Source of the DNA: Siccirubricoccus phaeus
GTDB taxonomy: Bacteria > Pseudomonadota > Alphaproteobacteria > Acetobacterales > Acetobacteraceae
DNA length: 64,000 nucleotides
NCBI RefSeq assembly: GCF_008360935.1
Contig: NZ_SRXO01000004.1
Coordinates: forward strand, 333,953 to 397,952
Direction: 5' to 3'
Under the pieces are notes generated by a model. That model worked only from the letters and a program-made list of their open reading frames with translations, was not told where the DNA came from and did no database searches. The translations under genes were made by a program, and so were the position numbers. Below are positions 26,657 to 36,150 of this stretch, piece by piece (within the stretch, counting starts at the first letter, position 1; each line of letters opens with the position of its first letter).

Positions 26657-27847
26657 TCAGCGCCGGGCCGGGACGGCCTCGGGCGCGGGTATCGGCCGGA
26701 TCGCCAGCAGGCAGCCCAGCGCCACCAGCGCCAGCACCCCCGCCGCGCCGAGGAAATGCGCCGCCGGCCAATTCGCCACCACCGGCGCCGCCAGGGTGGG
26801 AGCCAGGGCCTGGCTCACCAGGATGGGCAGGGCGAGCTTTCCCATCAGCACCGGGTAGCCGCGCGGGCCGAACAGGGCCAGGGGCACCGCGCCGCGGCTG
26901 ATGGTGAGGATGCCGTTGCTGGCGCCGTAGAGCATGACGAAGGGCACGGCCATCAGCGGCCCGGCCAGCACCAGCAGCAGCGCGCCCAGCGGCAGCAGCA
27001 CCCCGCCCAGCCGCGCCACCACCAGCGGATGCGCCCCGCGCCCGGCGGTGAATTCCAGCAGCCGCCCGCCGACCTGGGAGGGGCCCTGCAAGGCGGCCGC
27101 CGCCACCGCCGCGCCGAGCGAGAGGCCCAGCCCGCCCAGCAGGCTCAGCAGATGGACGGAGAGGGCGCCGGAGATCACCGAGCGCAGGGTGAAGAACATC
27201 GCCAGCAGCAGGACGCTGCGCCGCACCCAGGCAAGGGGCGGGGGTGGCGGCTCGGCCGCCTGCGGGCCGCCTGCCGCCTCCGCCGGCGTCGCCGCGCGCG
27301 GCAGCAGGGCGTAGAGCGGCAGGGCGATGAGCAGATTGGCCACGGCATAGGCCAGGCAGGTGCCGCGCCAGCCGAGCAGCGGCAGCAGGGCGGTGGAGAG
27401 CGGCCAGCCGATGGTGCTGGCGAAGCCGGCGAAGAGGGTGACGACGGTGATCGGCCGCCGCGCCCCCCGGCCGAACAGCACGCCGAGGGTGGCGAAGGCC
27501 GCCTCGTACAGCCCCGCCGACATGCCGAGGCCGAGCACCAGCCAGCCGGTCACCCAGCCCCAGAGCCCCGGCAGCAGCCCGAGCAAGGCCAGGCCGAGGG
27601 CGATGACCAGGGAGGAGAGCATCAGCACCGGCCGGCCGCCCCGCCCCTCGATGGCCCGCCCCACCCGTGGCGCGGCGAGGCCCGCCAGCAGCAGCGCGGC
27701 GGAGAAGGCGCCATAGACCAGCGCCGGCTCCGCTTGGAGGTCCTGCACCACCGCCGGCGCCACCACGGCCGGCAGGTAGTAGCTGGTGGCCCAGGCCAGC
27801 GTCTGGGCGGTGCCGAGGAGGAGCGCGGCGCGCGATTGGGGCGTCAT
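26657..27847 (-). CDS. MFS transporter
   Basis: 396 residues from ATG 27847 with about twelve membrane segments beginning LLLGTAQTLAWATSYYLPAVVAPAV. The loop GLAAPRVGRAIEGRGGRPVLM matches the conserved MFS region after helix 2, and a charged/proline-rich linker (AATPAEAAGGPQAAEPPPPP) separates the two six-helix halves. Substrate unknown. It is followed upstream by an AraC-type regulator gene in the same orientation, 175 bases away, and may be its target. Confidence 0.85.
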   Translation of the reverse strand: MTPQSRAALLLGTAQTLAWATSYYLPAVVAPAVVQDLQAEPALVYGAFSAALLLAGLAAPRVGRAIEGRGGRPVLMLSSLVIALGLALLGLLPGLWGWVTGWLVLGLGMSAGLYEAAFATLGVLFGRGARRPITVVTLFAGFASTIGWPLSTALLPLLGWRGTCLAYAVANLLIALPLYALLPRAATPAEAAGGPQAAEPPPPPLAWVRRSVLLLAMFFTLRSVISGALSVHLLSLLGGLGLSLGAAVAAAALQGPSQVGGRLLEFTAGRGAHPLVVARLGGVLLPLGALLLVLAGPLMAVPFVMLYGASNGILTISRGAVPLALFGPRGYPVLMGKLALPILVSQALAPTLAAPVVANWPAAHFLGAAGVLALVALGCLLAIRPIPAPEAVPARR

Positions 27848-27976
27848 TGCCGTGGAGTCTCGCCCGGCCCGCCCGTACCGCCAAGCGGATGGTGGGCTTA
27901 GTCGTCGGCCAGACTCGCACCGGGGGCCGGGGCGGGGGCGCTGCCGGCGAGGGGGCCGTACCGCCAATGGGCGGGG

Positions 27977-28018
27977 GGCAGCGCCCGTGGCAGCGCCCCC
28001 TGGCAGCGCCCCCTGGCG
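27977..28018. repeat. Short tandem repeat (GGCAGCGCCCCCT units)
   Basis: Three imperfect copies of a 13-base unit (GGCAGCGCCCGT, GGCAGCGCCCCCT, GGCAGCGCCCCCT) immediately downstream of the AraC-type gene. They may act as a GC-rich transcription block. Confidence 0.55.
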
Positions 28019-28022
28019 GGGC

Positions 28023-28856
28023 TTACCGGGACGAACCCCGCGCCCTTTCCCCCGGCGTCACCCCAAAGGCCGCCCGGTAGGCCGCCCCGAAGGCCGAGGC
28101 GCTGGCATACCCCACCGCGGCCGCCGCCCGGGCCGGCGCCACCCCCTGCGCCAGCAGCGCCGCCGCCTCCGCCAGGCGGAGCAATTGCCGCCACCGGCCG
28201 AAGCTCATCCCCGTCTCCCGCCGGAACAGCCGCGTCAGAGTGCGGGCGCTGGCGCCGCATGCCGCCGCCCAATCCTCGATGGTCAGCGGCCGGGCCGGTT
28301 CCGCCTGCAGCGCCGCCGCCAGCCGCTGCAGCCGGGCATCCCGCACCGCCGGCACGCCCAGCGGCAGGGTGGCGGCGCGCGCCACCTCGTCCCGGATCAG
28401 CGCCGCCAGATGGCCGCCGCGCCCGGCCTCGTCCCATTCCAGCGGCTCGGCGCAGGCGGCCAGGATCAGCTCCCGCAATAGCGGCGAGACGGCCAGCACC
28501 GCCACCCCCGGCGGGCCGGCGGCCGCCGCATCGGCGCGGAAGAAGATGGAGCGCATGGCGACCCGGCCCGCCGTCGCCGTGGTGTGCGCCACGCCCGCCG
28601 GCACCCACAGCGCCCGCCCTGGCGGCACCACGAAGCTGGCCGCATCGGTCGCGATGCGCATGACGCCGCGCGTCGCGTAGAGGAGCTGGGCGCGCTCATG
28701 GGTATGGCGCGGCACCGTCTCGGCCTCTGCGTAGTCCCGGGTGAAGGCGGCGAGGGGCCGGTCCACCGCCTCCTGCGGCAGGTTGCGCCCCGGGGCCGAG
28801 GCTTGGGCGGCCGGGGATTGACCGGTTCTCGACAGGGTTTGGCCAGCCATCGTCAT
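28023..28856 (-). CDS. AraC-family transcriptional regulator
   Basis: 277 residues: an N-terminal cupin-like sensor (VPRHTHERAQLLYATRGVMRI, then VPPGRALWVPAGVAHTT) and a C-terminal pair of AraC helix-turn-helix motifs (WAAACGASARTLTRLFRRETGMSFGRWRQ and VGYASASAFGAAYRAAFGVTP in outline). This is the layout of AraC proteins that control efflux pumps. It is divergent from the MFS gene at 28903, with 46 bases between starts, so that carrier is the best target candidate. ATG 28856 and the next ATG at 28850 are both possible. Confidence 0.88.
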   Translation of the reverse strand: MTMAGQTLSRTGQSPAAQASAPGRNLPQEAVDRPLAAFTRDYAEAETVPRHTHERAQLLYATRGVMRIATDAASFVVPPGRALWVPAGVAHTTATAGRVAMRSIFFRADAAAAGPPGVAVLAVSPLLRELILAACAEPLEWDEAGRGGHLAALIRDEVARAATLPLGVPAVRDARLQRLAAALQAEPARPLTIEDWAAACGASARTLTRLFRRETGMSFGRWRQLLRLAEAAALLAQGVAPARAAAAVGYASASAFGAAYRAAFGVTPGERARGSSR

Positions 28857-28902
28857 CCGGCCATACTAGGCTTGCCGCCCGCCAGCCAAAACCGGAAACG
28901 CC

Positions 28903-30135
28903 ATGTCGGACCACGCCACGCGCCAGATCGTTTTCATCAACGCGGCGCATGTCATCACCCATTACGTGCTGCTGATCCTCGCCACCGCCGTGCTGGGGAT
29001 GGTGCAGCAATCGCCCGAGGCCTTCGGGGAGGTGTATGGGCCGGTGCTGGCGCTCGGCACCGGGATGTTCGTCGCCTATGGCCTCGGGGCGCTGCCGATG
29101 GGGCATCTGGCGGCGAAATTCGGCGCCCGCGCCATGATGGCGGCCTTCTTCATCGGCACCGGCGCCTGCCTGCTCTGGGCAGCGATGGCCAGCAGCCCCT
29201 GGATGCTGGCGGTCTCGCTGACGCTGATGGGCGGGTTCGCGGCCATCTATCACCCCATCGGCACCGCCATGCTGGTGGAGGCGGCGACCGGGAAGCGGCT
29301 CGGCCGCTCGGTCGGCATCAACGGCGCCTTCGGCAATATGGGCGTGGCGCTGGCGCCGGTGGTCACCGCCTTCCTTGCCGCCCGGCTGGGCTGGCACTGG
29401 GCCTTCGGCGTGCCGGGGGCCATCAGCATCGCCCTCGGCCTGCTTTACCTGCGGGAGCCGGCCTTCGACGCGGCCAAGGCGGGGGGGACGAAGAAGCCCT
29501 TCCCGGTCATCCCGCCCGCCCTGGTGCGCCGCGCCGTGGTGGTGCTGCTCTCCATCGCCGCCGTCTCCGGCCTGGTGTTCAACGCCTTCGCCCTGCTGCT
29601 GCCGAAGCTGATGGAGGAGCGGCTGGCGAATTCCCCGGATCTGCTGCCGGTGGTCGGCATGCTGGCCTTCCTGGCGACGCTGTGCGGCGGGCTGACGCAG
29701 TTCACGGTGGGCCAGATGATCGACCGCTTCACCCTGAAGCAGGTCTTCCTGCCGCTGGCGATCCTTCTGGCCCCGTGCCTGGCGCTGCTGGCCTTCGCCC
29801 CCGGCTGGGCGGTGCTGCCTCTGTCGGCGCTGGTGGCCGCCGCCATCTTCGGTCAGGTGACGGTGAACGAGACGATGACCGCCCGCTATGTGGCGCCGGC
29901 GCTGCGGGTGAAATTGTATTCGGTCCGCTTCACCATCGGCTTCCTCGGCGCGGCCGCCGCCTCGCCCCTGGTTGGTTTCCTGCATGCCTCGACGGGCGGC
30001 CTGGTCGTCCCCCTGCTGCTTCTGGCCCTGGCCGGCGTGGTGACGCTGGTTTGTGCCCTGTTCTTCCCCAACCGCCCGGAGGAGCTGGCTCCCGAGCGCT
30101 GGGCCGCGCTGGGGGCGCCCGCCGCGGCGGAGTGA
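28903..30135 (+). CDS. MFS transporter, fosmidomycin-resistance-like
   Basis: 410 residues with about twelve membrane segments. The opening (IVFINAAHVITHYVLLILATAVLGM) and the helix-5 region YHPIGTAMLVEA followed by GRSVGINGAFGNMGVALAP resemble the Fsr group of MFS exporters. Divergent from an AraC regulator 46 bases away, the usual arrangement of an inducible efflux pump. Substrate unknown. Confidence 0.86.
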   Translation: MSDHATRQIVFINAAHVITHYVLLILATAVLGMVQQSPEAFGEVYGPVLALGTGMFVAYGLGALPMGHLAAKFGARAMMAAFFIGTGACLLWAAMASSPWMLAVSLTLMGGFAAIYHPIGTAMLVEAATGKRLGRSVGINGAFGNMGVALAPVVTAFLAARLGWHWAFGVPGAISIALGLLYLREPAFDAAKAGGTKKPFPVIPPALVRRAVVVLLSIAAVSGLVFNAFALLLPKLMEERLANSPDLLPVVGMLAFLATLCGGLTQFTVGQMIDRFTLKQVFLPLAILLAPCLALLAFAPGWAVLPLSALVAAAIFGQVTVNETMTARYVAPALRVKLYSVRFTIGFLGAAAASPLVGFLHASTGGLVVPLLLLALAGVVTLVCALFFPNRPEELAPERWAALGAPAAAE

Positions 30136-30174
30136 TGTCCCGGCTTCAGGTCCGCGGAATTAAACGCGTGGTTT

Positions 30175-30224
30175 CCAAAGGCCCTTCGGCCTTTGGTGGG
30201 GGAGCTTGCGGGGGCAAAGCCCCC
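30175..30224 (+). terminator. Double hairpin downstream of the MFS gene
   Basis: Perfect stem CCAAAGGC-CCTTCG-GCCTTTGG (30175-30196) followed 13 bases later by GGGGGC-AAA-GCCCCC (30210-30224). There is no T-run. The same two-hairpin layout, with changed but still paired stems, occurs at 63714-63762, so this may be a dispersed repeat that also terminates transcription. Confidence 0.65.
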
Positions 30225-30347
30225 TCAAACCTTGCTTTCCGCCATCTGTTGCGCTGCATGGCCACCACGTGGCTTGCTTGACACTTAACGGGAGGCGCCT
30301 TACCAGCCGCATGCCTTCCGGCGGAGCACCGCAGGGGGAGCATAGGG

Positions 30348-30644
30348 GTGGTTGAGCGCGACGGCTTCGAGCAACGTCTCCGGGATGCCCGGGCCCGCCA
30401 GGGTCTGGACCGCACGAAGGAGAGCGGGCAGGCGGGGCTGCCGACCGGGTCCTGGGGGATCGGGTTCCGCGCGGGCGTGGAGGTGGTGTCGGCCCTGGCG
30501 GTCGGCGTCGTTGCCGGCCTGCTGCTGGATCGCTGGCTCGGGACCAAGCCCTGGCTCTTCCTTCTGTTCTTCGTCCTGGGCTCGGCGGCCGGGGTGCTGA
30601 ACGTCTATCGGTTGTTCACCCCGCGCGGTCGCCGGAAGGGCTGA
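30348..30644 (+). CDS. atpI: ATP synthase protein I (AtpI/AtpZ-like)
   Basis: 98 residues from GTG 30348, preceded by AGGGGGAG. Two membrane segments (VEVVSALAVGVVAGLLLDRWLG and WLFLLFFVLGSAAGVLNVYRLF) after a polar N-terminus are typical of the AtpI assembly/auxiliary protein. It heads the F0 operon, 26 bases before atpB. In related alphaproteobacteria atpI precedes the F0 genes and F1 lies elsewhere, as here. Confidence 0.85.
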   Translation: MVERDGFEQRLRDARARQGLDRTKESGQAGLPTGSWGIGFRAGVEVVSALAVGVVAGLLLDRWLGTKPWLFLLFFVLGSAAGVLNVYRLFTPRGRRKG

Positions 30645-30670
30645 GTCGTTCGTCGCCGGGAGAGGCTGCC

Positions 30671-31426
30671 GTGGCTGCTGAGGGAAAGGCCATCGATGCG
30701 CTGAGCCAGTTCGAGCTGGCGCCGGTGCTGGGCATTGTCGGCGACTCGGTCGGCTTCACCCAGTCCAACGCGCATATGCTGCTGGCGGTCGTGCTGATCA
30801 CCGCGCTGATGGTCTATGGCATGGCGCAGCGGGCCGTCATCCCGGGCCGGCTGCAGGCGCTGGCGGAATCGGCCTATGAGTTCGTCCATGGGCTGGTGAC
30901 GGAGCAGGTGGGCGAGGAGGGGCGGAAATTCTTCCCCTTCGTCTTCTCGCTCTTCATGTTCGTGCTGTTCGGCAATCTGCTCGGCCTGCTGCCCTACGCC
31001 TTCACCTTCACCAGCCATATCGCCGTCACCTTCGGCCTGGCCTTCGTGGTCTTCGTGCTGATCACGGTGGTGGCGCTGGCGATCCACGGCACCAAGTTCT
31101 TCGGCTACTTCTTCCCGGAAGGCGCGCCGATCTGGCTGGCGCCGATCATCGTGCCGGTCGAGATCGTTTCCTACCTCTCGCGGCCGATCAGCCTCTCCAT
31201 TCGTCTCTTTGCCAACATGGTGGCGGGGCACGTGATGCTGAAGGTGTTCGCCACCTTCATCCTGCTGATCGGCGGGCTCGGCGTCATCGGCCCCTTCGTG
31301 GCGGTGCTGCCGCTCGCTATCAACGTCGCCCTGGTGGGGTTCGAATTGCTGGTGGCCTTTCTGCAGGCCTATGTGTTCGCCATCCTCACCTGCATCTACC
31401 TGCACGACGCCGTGCACCTGCACTGA
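30671..31426 (+). CDS. atpB: F0F1 ATP synthase subunit a
   Basis: 251 residues from a GTG. Membrane-embedded proton-channel subunit; the essential arginine is R178 in PISLSIRLFANMVAGH, and the C-terminal helix (LVGFELLVAFLQAYVFAILTCIYL) carries the other channel residues. Length and order are canonical. It works with the c-ring encoded 42 bases downstream to couple proton flow to rotation. Confidence 0.96.
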   Translation: MAAEGKAIDALSQFELAPVLGIVGDSVGFTQSNAHMLLAVVLITALMVYGMAQRAVIPGRLQALAESAYEFVHGLVTEQVGEEGRKFFPFVFSLFMFVLFGNLLGLLPYAFTFTSHIAVTFGLAFVVFVLITVVALAIHGTKFFGYFFPEGAPIWLAPIIVPVEIVSYLSRPISLSIRLFANMVAGHVMLKVFATFILLIGGLGVIGPFVAVLPLAINVALVGFELLVAFLQAYVFAILTCIYLHDAVHLH

Positions 31427-31468
31427 GCGGTCTGTAGAAACCTCCAACAGGAACGGAAGGATTTTCCC

Positions 31469-31693
31469 ATGGAAGTGGCTGCCGCGAAGGCCCTCGGAGC
31501 CGGCATCGCCGTTATCGCCCTGTTCGGCGTCGGCCTCGGCATCGGCAACATCTTCTCCTCGCTGATCAACAGCGTGGCCCGCAACCCGGGCGCCCGCGAC
31601 GCCGTCTTCCCGATCGGCATTCTGGGCTTCGCGCTGACGGAAGCGGTGGCGCTGTTCGCGCTGCTGATCGCCTTCCTCATCCTGTTCGCCTGA
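31469..31693 (+). CDS. atpE: F0F1 ATP synthase subunit c
   Basis: 74 residues forming the expected helical hairpin with the polar loop ARNPGARD near residues 38-45. The proton-binding carboxylate is E58 ([11 protein letters not shown]). A run GGAAGGATTTTCCC precedes the ATG; AAGG serves as ribosome site. No sodium-binding signature is evident, so a proton-driven ring is assumed. Confidence 0.96.
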   Translation: MEVAAAKALGAGIAVIALFGVGLGIGNIFSSLINSVARNPGARDAVFPIGILGFALTEAVALFALLIAFLILFA

Positions 31694-31769
31694 GATCGCG
31701 GCGGGCGCGGCGCGGCACGACCGCCGCCCCGCCCCGCCCCGCATCCCACCGGGCGATAGGAGATTTCGC

Positions 31770-32378
31770 GTGACGCCTCGGATTCTCATCGTCGCATCCC
31801 TGTTCGGGCTTGCCCTGCCCGCGCTGGCGCTTGCGGCCACGACCGGCGAGGTGCCGGTGGAGGGGATGCCGCAGCTTGCCTTCGGCCATCCCGAACAGGG
31901 CCGCTTCCTGGTGGCCAATGTCGTCTGGCTGTTCATCCTCTTCGGCCTGCTCTACGTCCTGATGGCGAACTACGCGCTGCCGCGCGTGGCCAGCGTGCTG
32001 GCGGAGCGGCAGGCGCGGATCGAGGCGGATCTGGAGCAGGCGCAGGCGGCGAAGCAGCGGGCGGATGCCGCGCTGGCGGAGCACCAGGCGGCCACCGCCC
32101 GCGCCCGCGCCGAAGCGCAGGCGGCCATCGCCACCGCGACGCAGCAGGCCCAGGCCGAGACGACGGTCCGGGAGGAGGCGCTGAACGCCCGCCTCGCCGC
32201 GCAGATCGATGCGGCTGAGCAGCGCATCGCCACCTCCCGCGACGCGGCCATGGGCGCGTTGAGGACGGTGGCCGCCGACGCCGCGGAAGCGCTGGTGGCG
32301 CGGTTGACCGGCAGCACCGACCGCGCGGCGGTGGAACGGGCGGTGGGCACCGAACTCGCGGCGCGGGGGCAGGCCTGA
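31770..32378 (+). CDS. atpG: F0F1 ATP synthase subunit b'
   Basis: 202 residues from a GTG. One N-terminal membrane segment (FLVANVVWLFILFGLLYVLMANYALP, about 45-70) precedes a long alanine-rich coiled coil, the layout of the peripheral stalk. The first 22 residues look like a signal peptide, as in other alphaproteobacterial b' subunits. Photosynthetic and alphaproteobacterial enzymes have b/b' heterodimers. Its stop overlaps the next gene as TGATG. The symbol atpG is also used for gamma elsewhere. Confidence 0.9.
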   Translation: MTPRILIVASLFGLALPALALAATTGEVPVEGMPQLAFGHPEQGRFLVANVVWLFILFGLLYVLMANYALPRVASVLAERQARIEADLEQAQAAKQRADAALAEHQAATARARAEAQAAIATATQQAQAETTVREEALNARLAAQIDAAEQRIATSRDAAMGALRTVAADAAEALVARLTGSTDRAAVERAVGTELAARGQA

Positions 32379-32881
32379 TGCACCATTACGAGCATTTCTG
32401 GCTCGACCCGAAATTCTGGGTCGGCGTCAGCTTCGTGGTCTTCCTGGTGCTGTTCGGCCGCAAGGCCTGGGCCGCGGCGGCGTCCATGCTGGATGCCAAG
32501 GCGGCGCGGGTGCGGGCGGAGCTGGCCGAGGCGGCGCGGCTGCGCGGCGAGGCCGAGGCGATGCTGAAGCAGGCGGAGGCCGACCGCGCCGCGGCGCTGG
32601 CGGAAGCCGAGCAGATGCTGAGCCGGGCCCGGGGCGAGGCCAAGCGCCTGGCGGAGAACGCCGCGGCCGAGGCGGAAGCGGCGGCAAAGCGGCGGGAACG
32701 CATGGCGATGGACCGCATCGCCGCGGCCGAGGCCGGGGCGCTGGCCGAGGTGCGCAACGCGGCGGCCGAAGTGGCCGCGGCGGCGGCGCGGACCGTGATC
32801 GCCGAGCGGATGGATGCCACCGCCGATGCGGCGCTGATCGACCGGGCCGTGGCGGATCTGCCGCGGGCGCTGCGGGCTTAA
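32378..32881 (+). CDS. atpF: F0F1 ATP synthase subunit b
   Basis: 167 residues with a short N-terminal membrane segment (FWVGVSFVVFLVLFGRKAW) and a coiled-coil remainder rich in Ala, Glu and Arg. It starts within the TGATG junction after the b' gene, so the two stalk subunits are translated in step. Last gene of the F0 operon; no F1 genes follow. Confidence 0.92.
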   Translation: MHHYEHFWLDPKFWVGVSFVVFLVLFGRKAWAAAASMLDAKAARVRAELAEAARLRGEAEAMLKQAEADRAAALAEAEQMLSRARGEAKRLAENAAAEAEAAAKRRERMAMDRIAAAEAGALAEVRNAAAEVAAAAARTVIAERMDATADAALIDRAVADLPRALRA

Positions 32882-32883
32882 TC

Positions 32884-32912
32884 CCCCGACGGCGCTTCGC
32901 GCCGCCGCGGGG
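32884..32912 (+). terminator. Hairpin at the end of the atp operon
   Basis: Stem CGGCGC-TTC-GCGCCG extended by CCCCCG on the left and CGGGGG on the right, beginning three bases after the atpF stop. GC-rich with no T-run; terminator or 3'-end stabiliser. Confidence 0.6.
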
Positions 32913-33148
32913 GCGGGTCTCGCCCCGGGCGGGCGCCGCGCGTCGCCATGGGGTCTTGCCAGGCTCAAGCGATGCCGGACCCGCGCAGCTTGCCGCGGCA
33001 AGCCGCGCGGCAGGGGACCGGCGGCCGGGGTTGTGCCGCCGGACATCGCCGCCCGGTGACCGGTCTCGCTCCGCTACGCGCGCCTCGGCTTTGCGCCTCT
33101 GTGCTGCCGGGCTAGAATCCCAGGGTTTCGCTGGGAGAGACCCTGACG

Positions 33149-34723
33149 ATGCGTCGCTTCGCGCTGGCCACCGCCCTGCTCTGCGGCTCGGTCCTCACCG
33201 CCCAGGCCCAGACCTTCCGCTGGGCCAATGACGGCGATGTCAACTCCATGGACCCCTATACGCGGCAGGAAACCTTCCTGCTTTCCTTCGGGTCCAATTT
33301 CTACGAGCCCTTGGTGCGGCGGAACCGGCAGATGGAGCCGGAGCCGGCCCTGGCCGAGCGCTGGGAGCAGCCCTCCCCCACCGTGTGGCGCTTCCACCTG
33401 CGCCGCGGCGTGAAGTTCACGGACGGCACGCCCTTCACCGCCGATGACGTGGTGTTCAGCGCCCAGCGCGTCCGCGCCCAGGGCTCCAACCTCCAATCCG
33501 TGCTGGCGACGGTGAAGGAGGTCCGCAAGATCGACGACCACACGGTGGAGTTCGAAACCAGCGTCCCGGACCCCATCCTGATCCAGGAGATCACCAATTG
33601 GGGCATGTTCTCCCGCGTCTGGGCGGAGAAGAACAACGCGACCCGCCCGACCGACCTGACGACGCGCGAGGAGAATTTCGCCACCCGCAACGCCATGGGC
33701 ACCGGCCCCTTCCGCCTGGTGCTGCGGGAGCCGGACCGGCGCACCGTCATCGAGCGCAACCCGGATTGGTGGGACAAGCCGGAGCACAACATCCAGCGGG
33801 CGGAACTCAACATCATCGCCAATGACGCGACGCGGGTCGCCGCGCTGCTCTCCGGCGAGGTGGATTTCGTCTACACCGTGCCGCCGCAGGATGTGGACCG
33901 CATCGGCCGCACCCAGGGCGTCCGCATCATCCAGGGGCCGGAGCTGCGCACCATCTATCTGGGCATGGACCAGATGCGGCCGCAGCTCCTGAAATCGGAC
34001 GTGCAGGGGAAGAACCCCTTCCAGGATGTGCGGGTGCGCCGCGCCATGCTGCTGGCGATCGACGTCAACGCCATCCAGCGCACCGTCATGCGCGGCCAGT
34101 CCCGCCCCAGCAACCTGATCTACGGCCCAGGGGTGAACGGCTTCCAGGAGGCCGACGACGTGCGCCCGCCGATCGATCTCGCGGCGGCGCGCCGGCTGCT
34201 GACGGAGGCCGGCTACCCGAACGGCTTCGGCGTGACGATGGACTGCCCGAACGACCGCTACGTGAATGACGAGGCGATCTGCACGGCCGTCGTCGCCATG
34301 CTGGCGCGCATCAACATCCGCGTGACGCTGAATGCGCAGACCCGCGCCCGCTACTTCGCCGAGATCAACGCGCCGCGCTACAACACCAGCTTCTACCTGC
34401 TGGGCTGGACCCCGACGACGAGCGACGCGCACAACGCCTTCTTCAGCCTCGCCGGTTCCCGCAACGGTGCCCGCGGCGTGTTCAACAATGGCGGCTATTC
34501 CAACCCGCAGCTCGACACGCTGATCGACCGGATGGCGGTGGAGACCGACGCGGCGAAGCGGCAGCAGATCATCAGCGAGGCCGCTCGGGTGCTGCGGGAG
34601 GATGTCGGCTACATCCCGCTGCACCAGCAGCAGATCGTCTGGGCGGCGCGGAACGGGGTGGAGGTGCCGCAGACGGCGGACAACTACATCCAGCTCCGCT
34701 GGGTGCGCGTGCCGGCGCGCTGA
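33149..34723 (+). CDS. ABC transporter substrate-binding protein, peptide/nickel (SBP family 5) type
   Basis: 524 residues, signal peptide (MRRFALATALLCGSVLTAQA) and the family-5 pattern: ALAERWEQPSPTVWRFHLRRGVKF in outline, DGTPFTADDVVFS, GTGPFRL and a long C-terminal lobe. Such proteins bind di- or oligopeptides, opines, glutathione or nickel in the periplasm. No permease or ATPase gene is adjacent, so it is an orphan component that must share a transporter encoded elsewhere. Confidence 0.9.
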   Translation: MRRFALATALLCGSVLTAQAQTFRWANDGDVNSMDPYTRQETFLLSFGSNFYEPLVRRNRQMEPEPALAERWEQPSPTVWRFHLRRGVKFTDGTPFTADDVVFSAQRVRAQGSNLQSVLATVKEVRKIDDHTVEFETSVPDPILIQEITNWGMFSRVWAEKNNATRPTDLTTREENFATRNAMGTGPFRLVLREPDRRTVIERNPDWWDKPEHNIQRAELNIIANDATRVAALLSGEVDFVYTVPPQDVDRIGRTQGVRIIQGPELRTIYLGMDQMRPQLLKSDVQGKNPFQDVRVRRAMLLAIDVNAIQRTVMRGQSRPSNLIYGPGVNGFQEADDVRPPIDLAAARRLLTEAGYPNGFGVTMDCPNDRYVNDEAICTAVVAMLARINIRVTLNAQTRARYFAEINAPRYNTSFYLLGWTPTTSDAHNAFFSLAGSRNGARGVFNNGGYSNPQLDTLIDRMAVETDAAKRQQIISEAARVLREDVGYIPLHQQQIVWAARNGVEVPQTADNYIQLRWVRVPAR

Positions 34724-34928
34724 GCGGAAGGGGTTGGGCGCATTGCGCCCAACGCGCCAGGGGAAAGGGGCTGCATCCCGGTTCCGCCGGGGCGCAGGCC
34801 GGGCCTCTCGATCCCCCCGCCTGCGGGGAGGCCGGAAGGGGGGATGTACGGCGCCGGGCCCGCACGCGCCGCCGGTCACGATACCCCCACCCCGACCCTC
34901 CCCCGCAGCGCGGGAGAGGGAGCGAGGC

Positions 34929-36011
34929 TCAGGCGCGTTCCGCCAGCGCCAGGAAATTGGCGCTGCTGTCCTCCGCCACGCGGAACCAGCTCTGCGTATC
35001 CCGGCGGAACTTGTCCCAATGCGCATGCACGCGCTTGAAGCGCGGATTGCCGTCGCCGATTTCCGCATAGGTTTCCTGCGTCGCCTTGTGGCAGGCCATC
35101 AGGATCTCCCGCGAATAGGGGCGTAGCTTCGCGCCGCCCGCCACCAGGCGCCGCAGCGCCGCGACGTTCAGCGCGTCGTAGCGGCCGATGGACCAGACAT
35201 TCGTCTCCCCCACCACCGCTTCCAGCACCTGCTGGTAGGCCTTCGGCAGCGCCTCCCAGGATTTCGTGTTGATGAGGATGTCGCCCTCGGAGCAGGGCTC
35301 CCACCAGCCCGGGTAGTAGTAGTATTGCGCGACGCGGTGGAAGCCGAGCTTCTCATCGTCATGCGGCCCCACCCATTCGGCGCCGTCGATGACGCCGCGC
35401 TCCAGCGCCGGGTAGATGTCGGTCGCGCCAAGCTGCTGGGCGACGACGCCGAGCTTCTGCAGCACCATCCCGCCGGTGCCGCCGATGCGGAATTTCAGCC
35501 CCTGCAGATCGGCGGCGGTGCGCAGCTCCTTGCGGAACCAGCCGCCCATCTGGGCGCCGGTGTTGTTGGAGGGGAGCGCGACCACGCCCTGGTCCCGGTA
35601 CACCTCTTCCATCACCTCGCGCCCGCCGCCTTGCTGGATCCAGGCCAGGTGCTGGCGGGCATTCATGCCGAAGGGCATTTCCGTGCCGAACCCCATCGAG
35701 GGGTCCTTGCCGATGTAGTAATAGGCGGCGGTGTGGCCGCATTCGACATTGCCGCCCCCCACCGCATCCAGCACCTGCAGCGCCGGCACCAATTCGCCGG
35801 CGGCGAAGATGCGGATCTGGAAGGCGCCCCCGGTCAGCTCCGCCACGCGGCGCGAGAGCAGCTCGGCCACGCCCCAGAGCACATCGGTGGATTTCGGGAA
35901 GCTGCTCGCCAGGCGCCACATCACCTGGGGCTGGGCGGAGGCAAGCTTGGGGGTGGCGAGCGCAGTGCCGGCCGCCCCCGCGGCCAGCAGGCCGCGACGG
36001 TTCATGGACAT
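34929..36011 (-). CDS. TRAP transporter binding protein, TakP (2-oxo acid) type
   Basis: 360 residues with a twin-arginine-like signal (MNRRGLLAAGAAGTALA) and many TakP/DctP-like features: QVMWRLASSFPKSTDVLWG, GGWFRKEL, LKFRIGGTGG and ALERGVIDGAEWVGPHDDEKLGF, then YYYPGWWEP. TakP of Rhodobacter binds 2-oxo acids with sodium. No dctQ or dctM permease gene is near, so it is an orphan. Start at 36011 or the second ATG at 36005. Confidence 0.9.
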   Translation of the reverse strand: MSMNRRGLLAAGAAGTALATPKLASAQPQVMWRLASSFPKSTDVLWGVAELLSRRVAELTGGAFQIRIFAAGELVPALQVLDAVGGGNVECGHTAAYYYIGKDPSMGFGTEMPFGMNARQHLAWIQQGGGREVMEEVYRDQGVVALPSNNTGAQMGGWFRKELRTAADLQGLKFRIGGTGGMVLQKLGVVAQQLGATDIYPALERGVIDGAEWVGPHDDEKLGFHRVAQYYYYPGWWEPCSEGDILINTKSWEALPKAYQQVLEAVVGETNVWSIGRYDALNVAALRRLVAGGAKLRPYSREILMACHKATQETYAEIGDGNPRFKRVHAHWDKFRRDTQSWFRVAEDSSANFLALAERA

Positions 36012-36150
36012 TCGAACTCCCTGTCATTCCCGGCCGCCCTTCTGGTCGGGGCAGCCTGGGAGGGAGGCTAGAGCAAATGTCAGCGAAAAGGGAACGACGA
36101 TCCCGGCTGGCGGGCCTGGATGAAAACTTGTTAACCAGGCCGCGACCGAC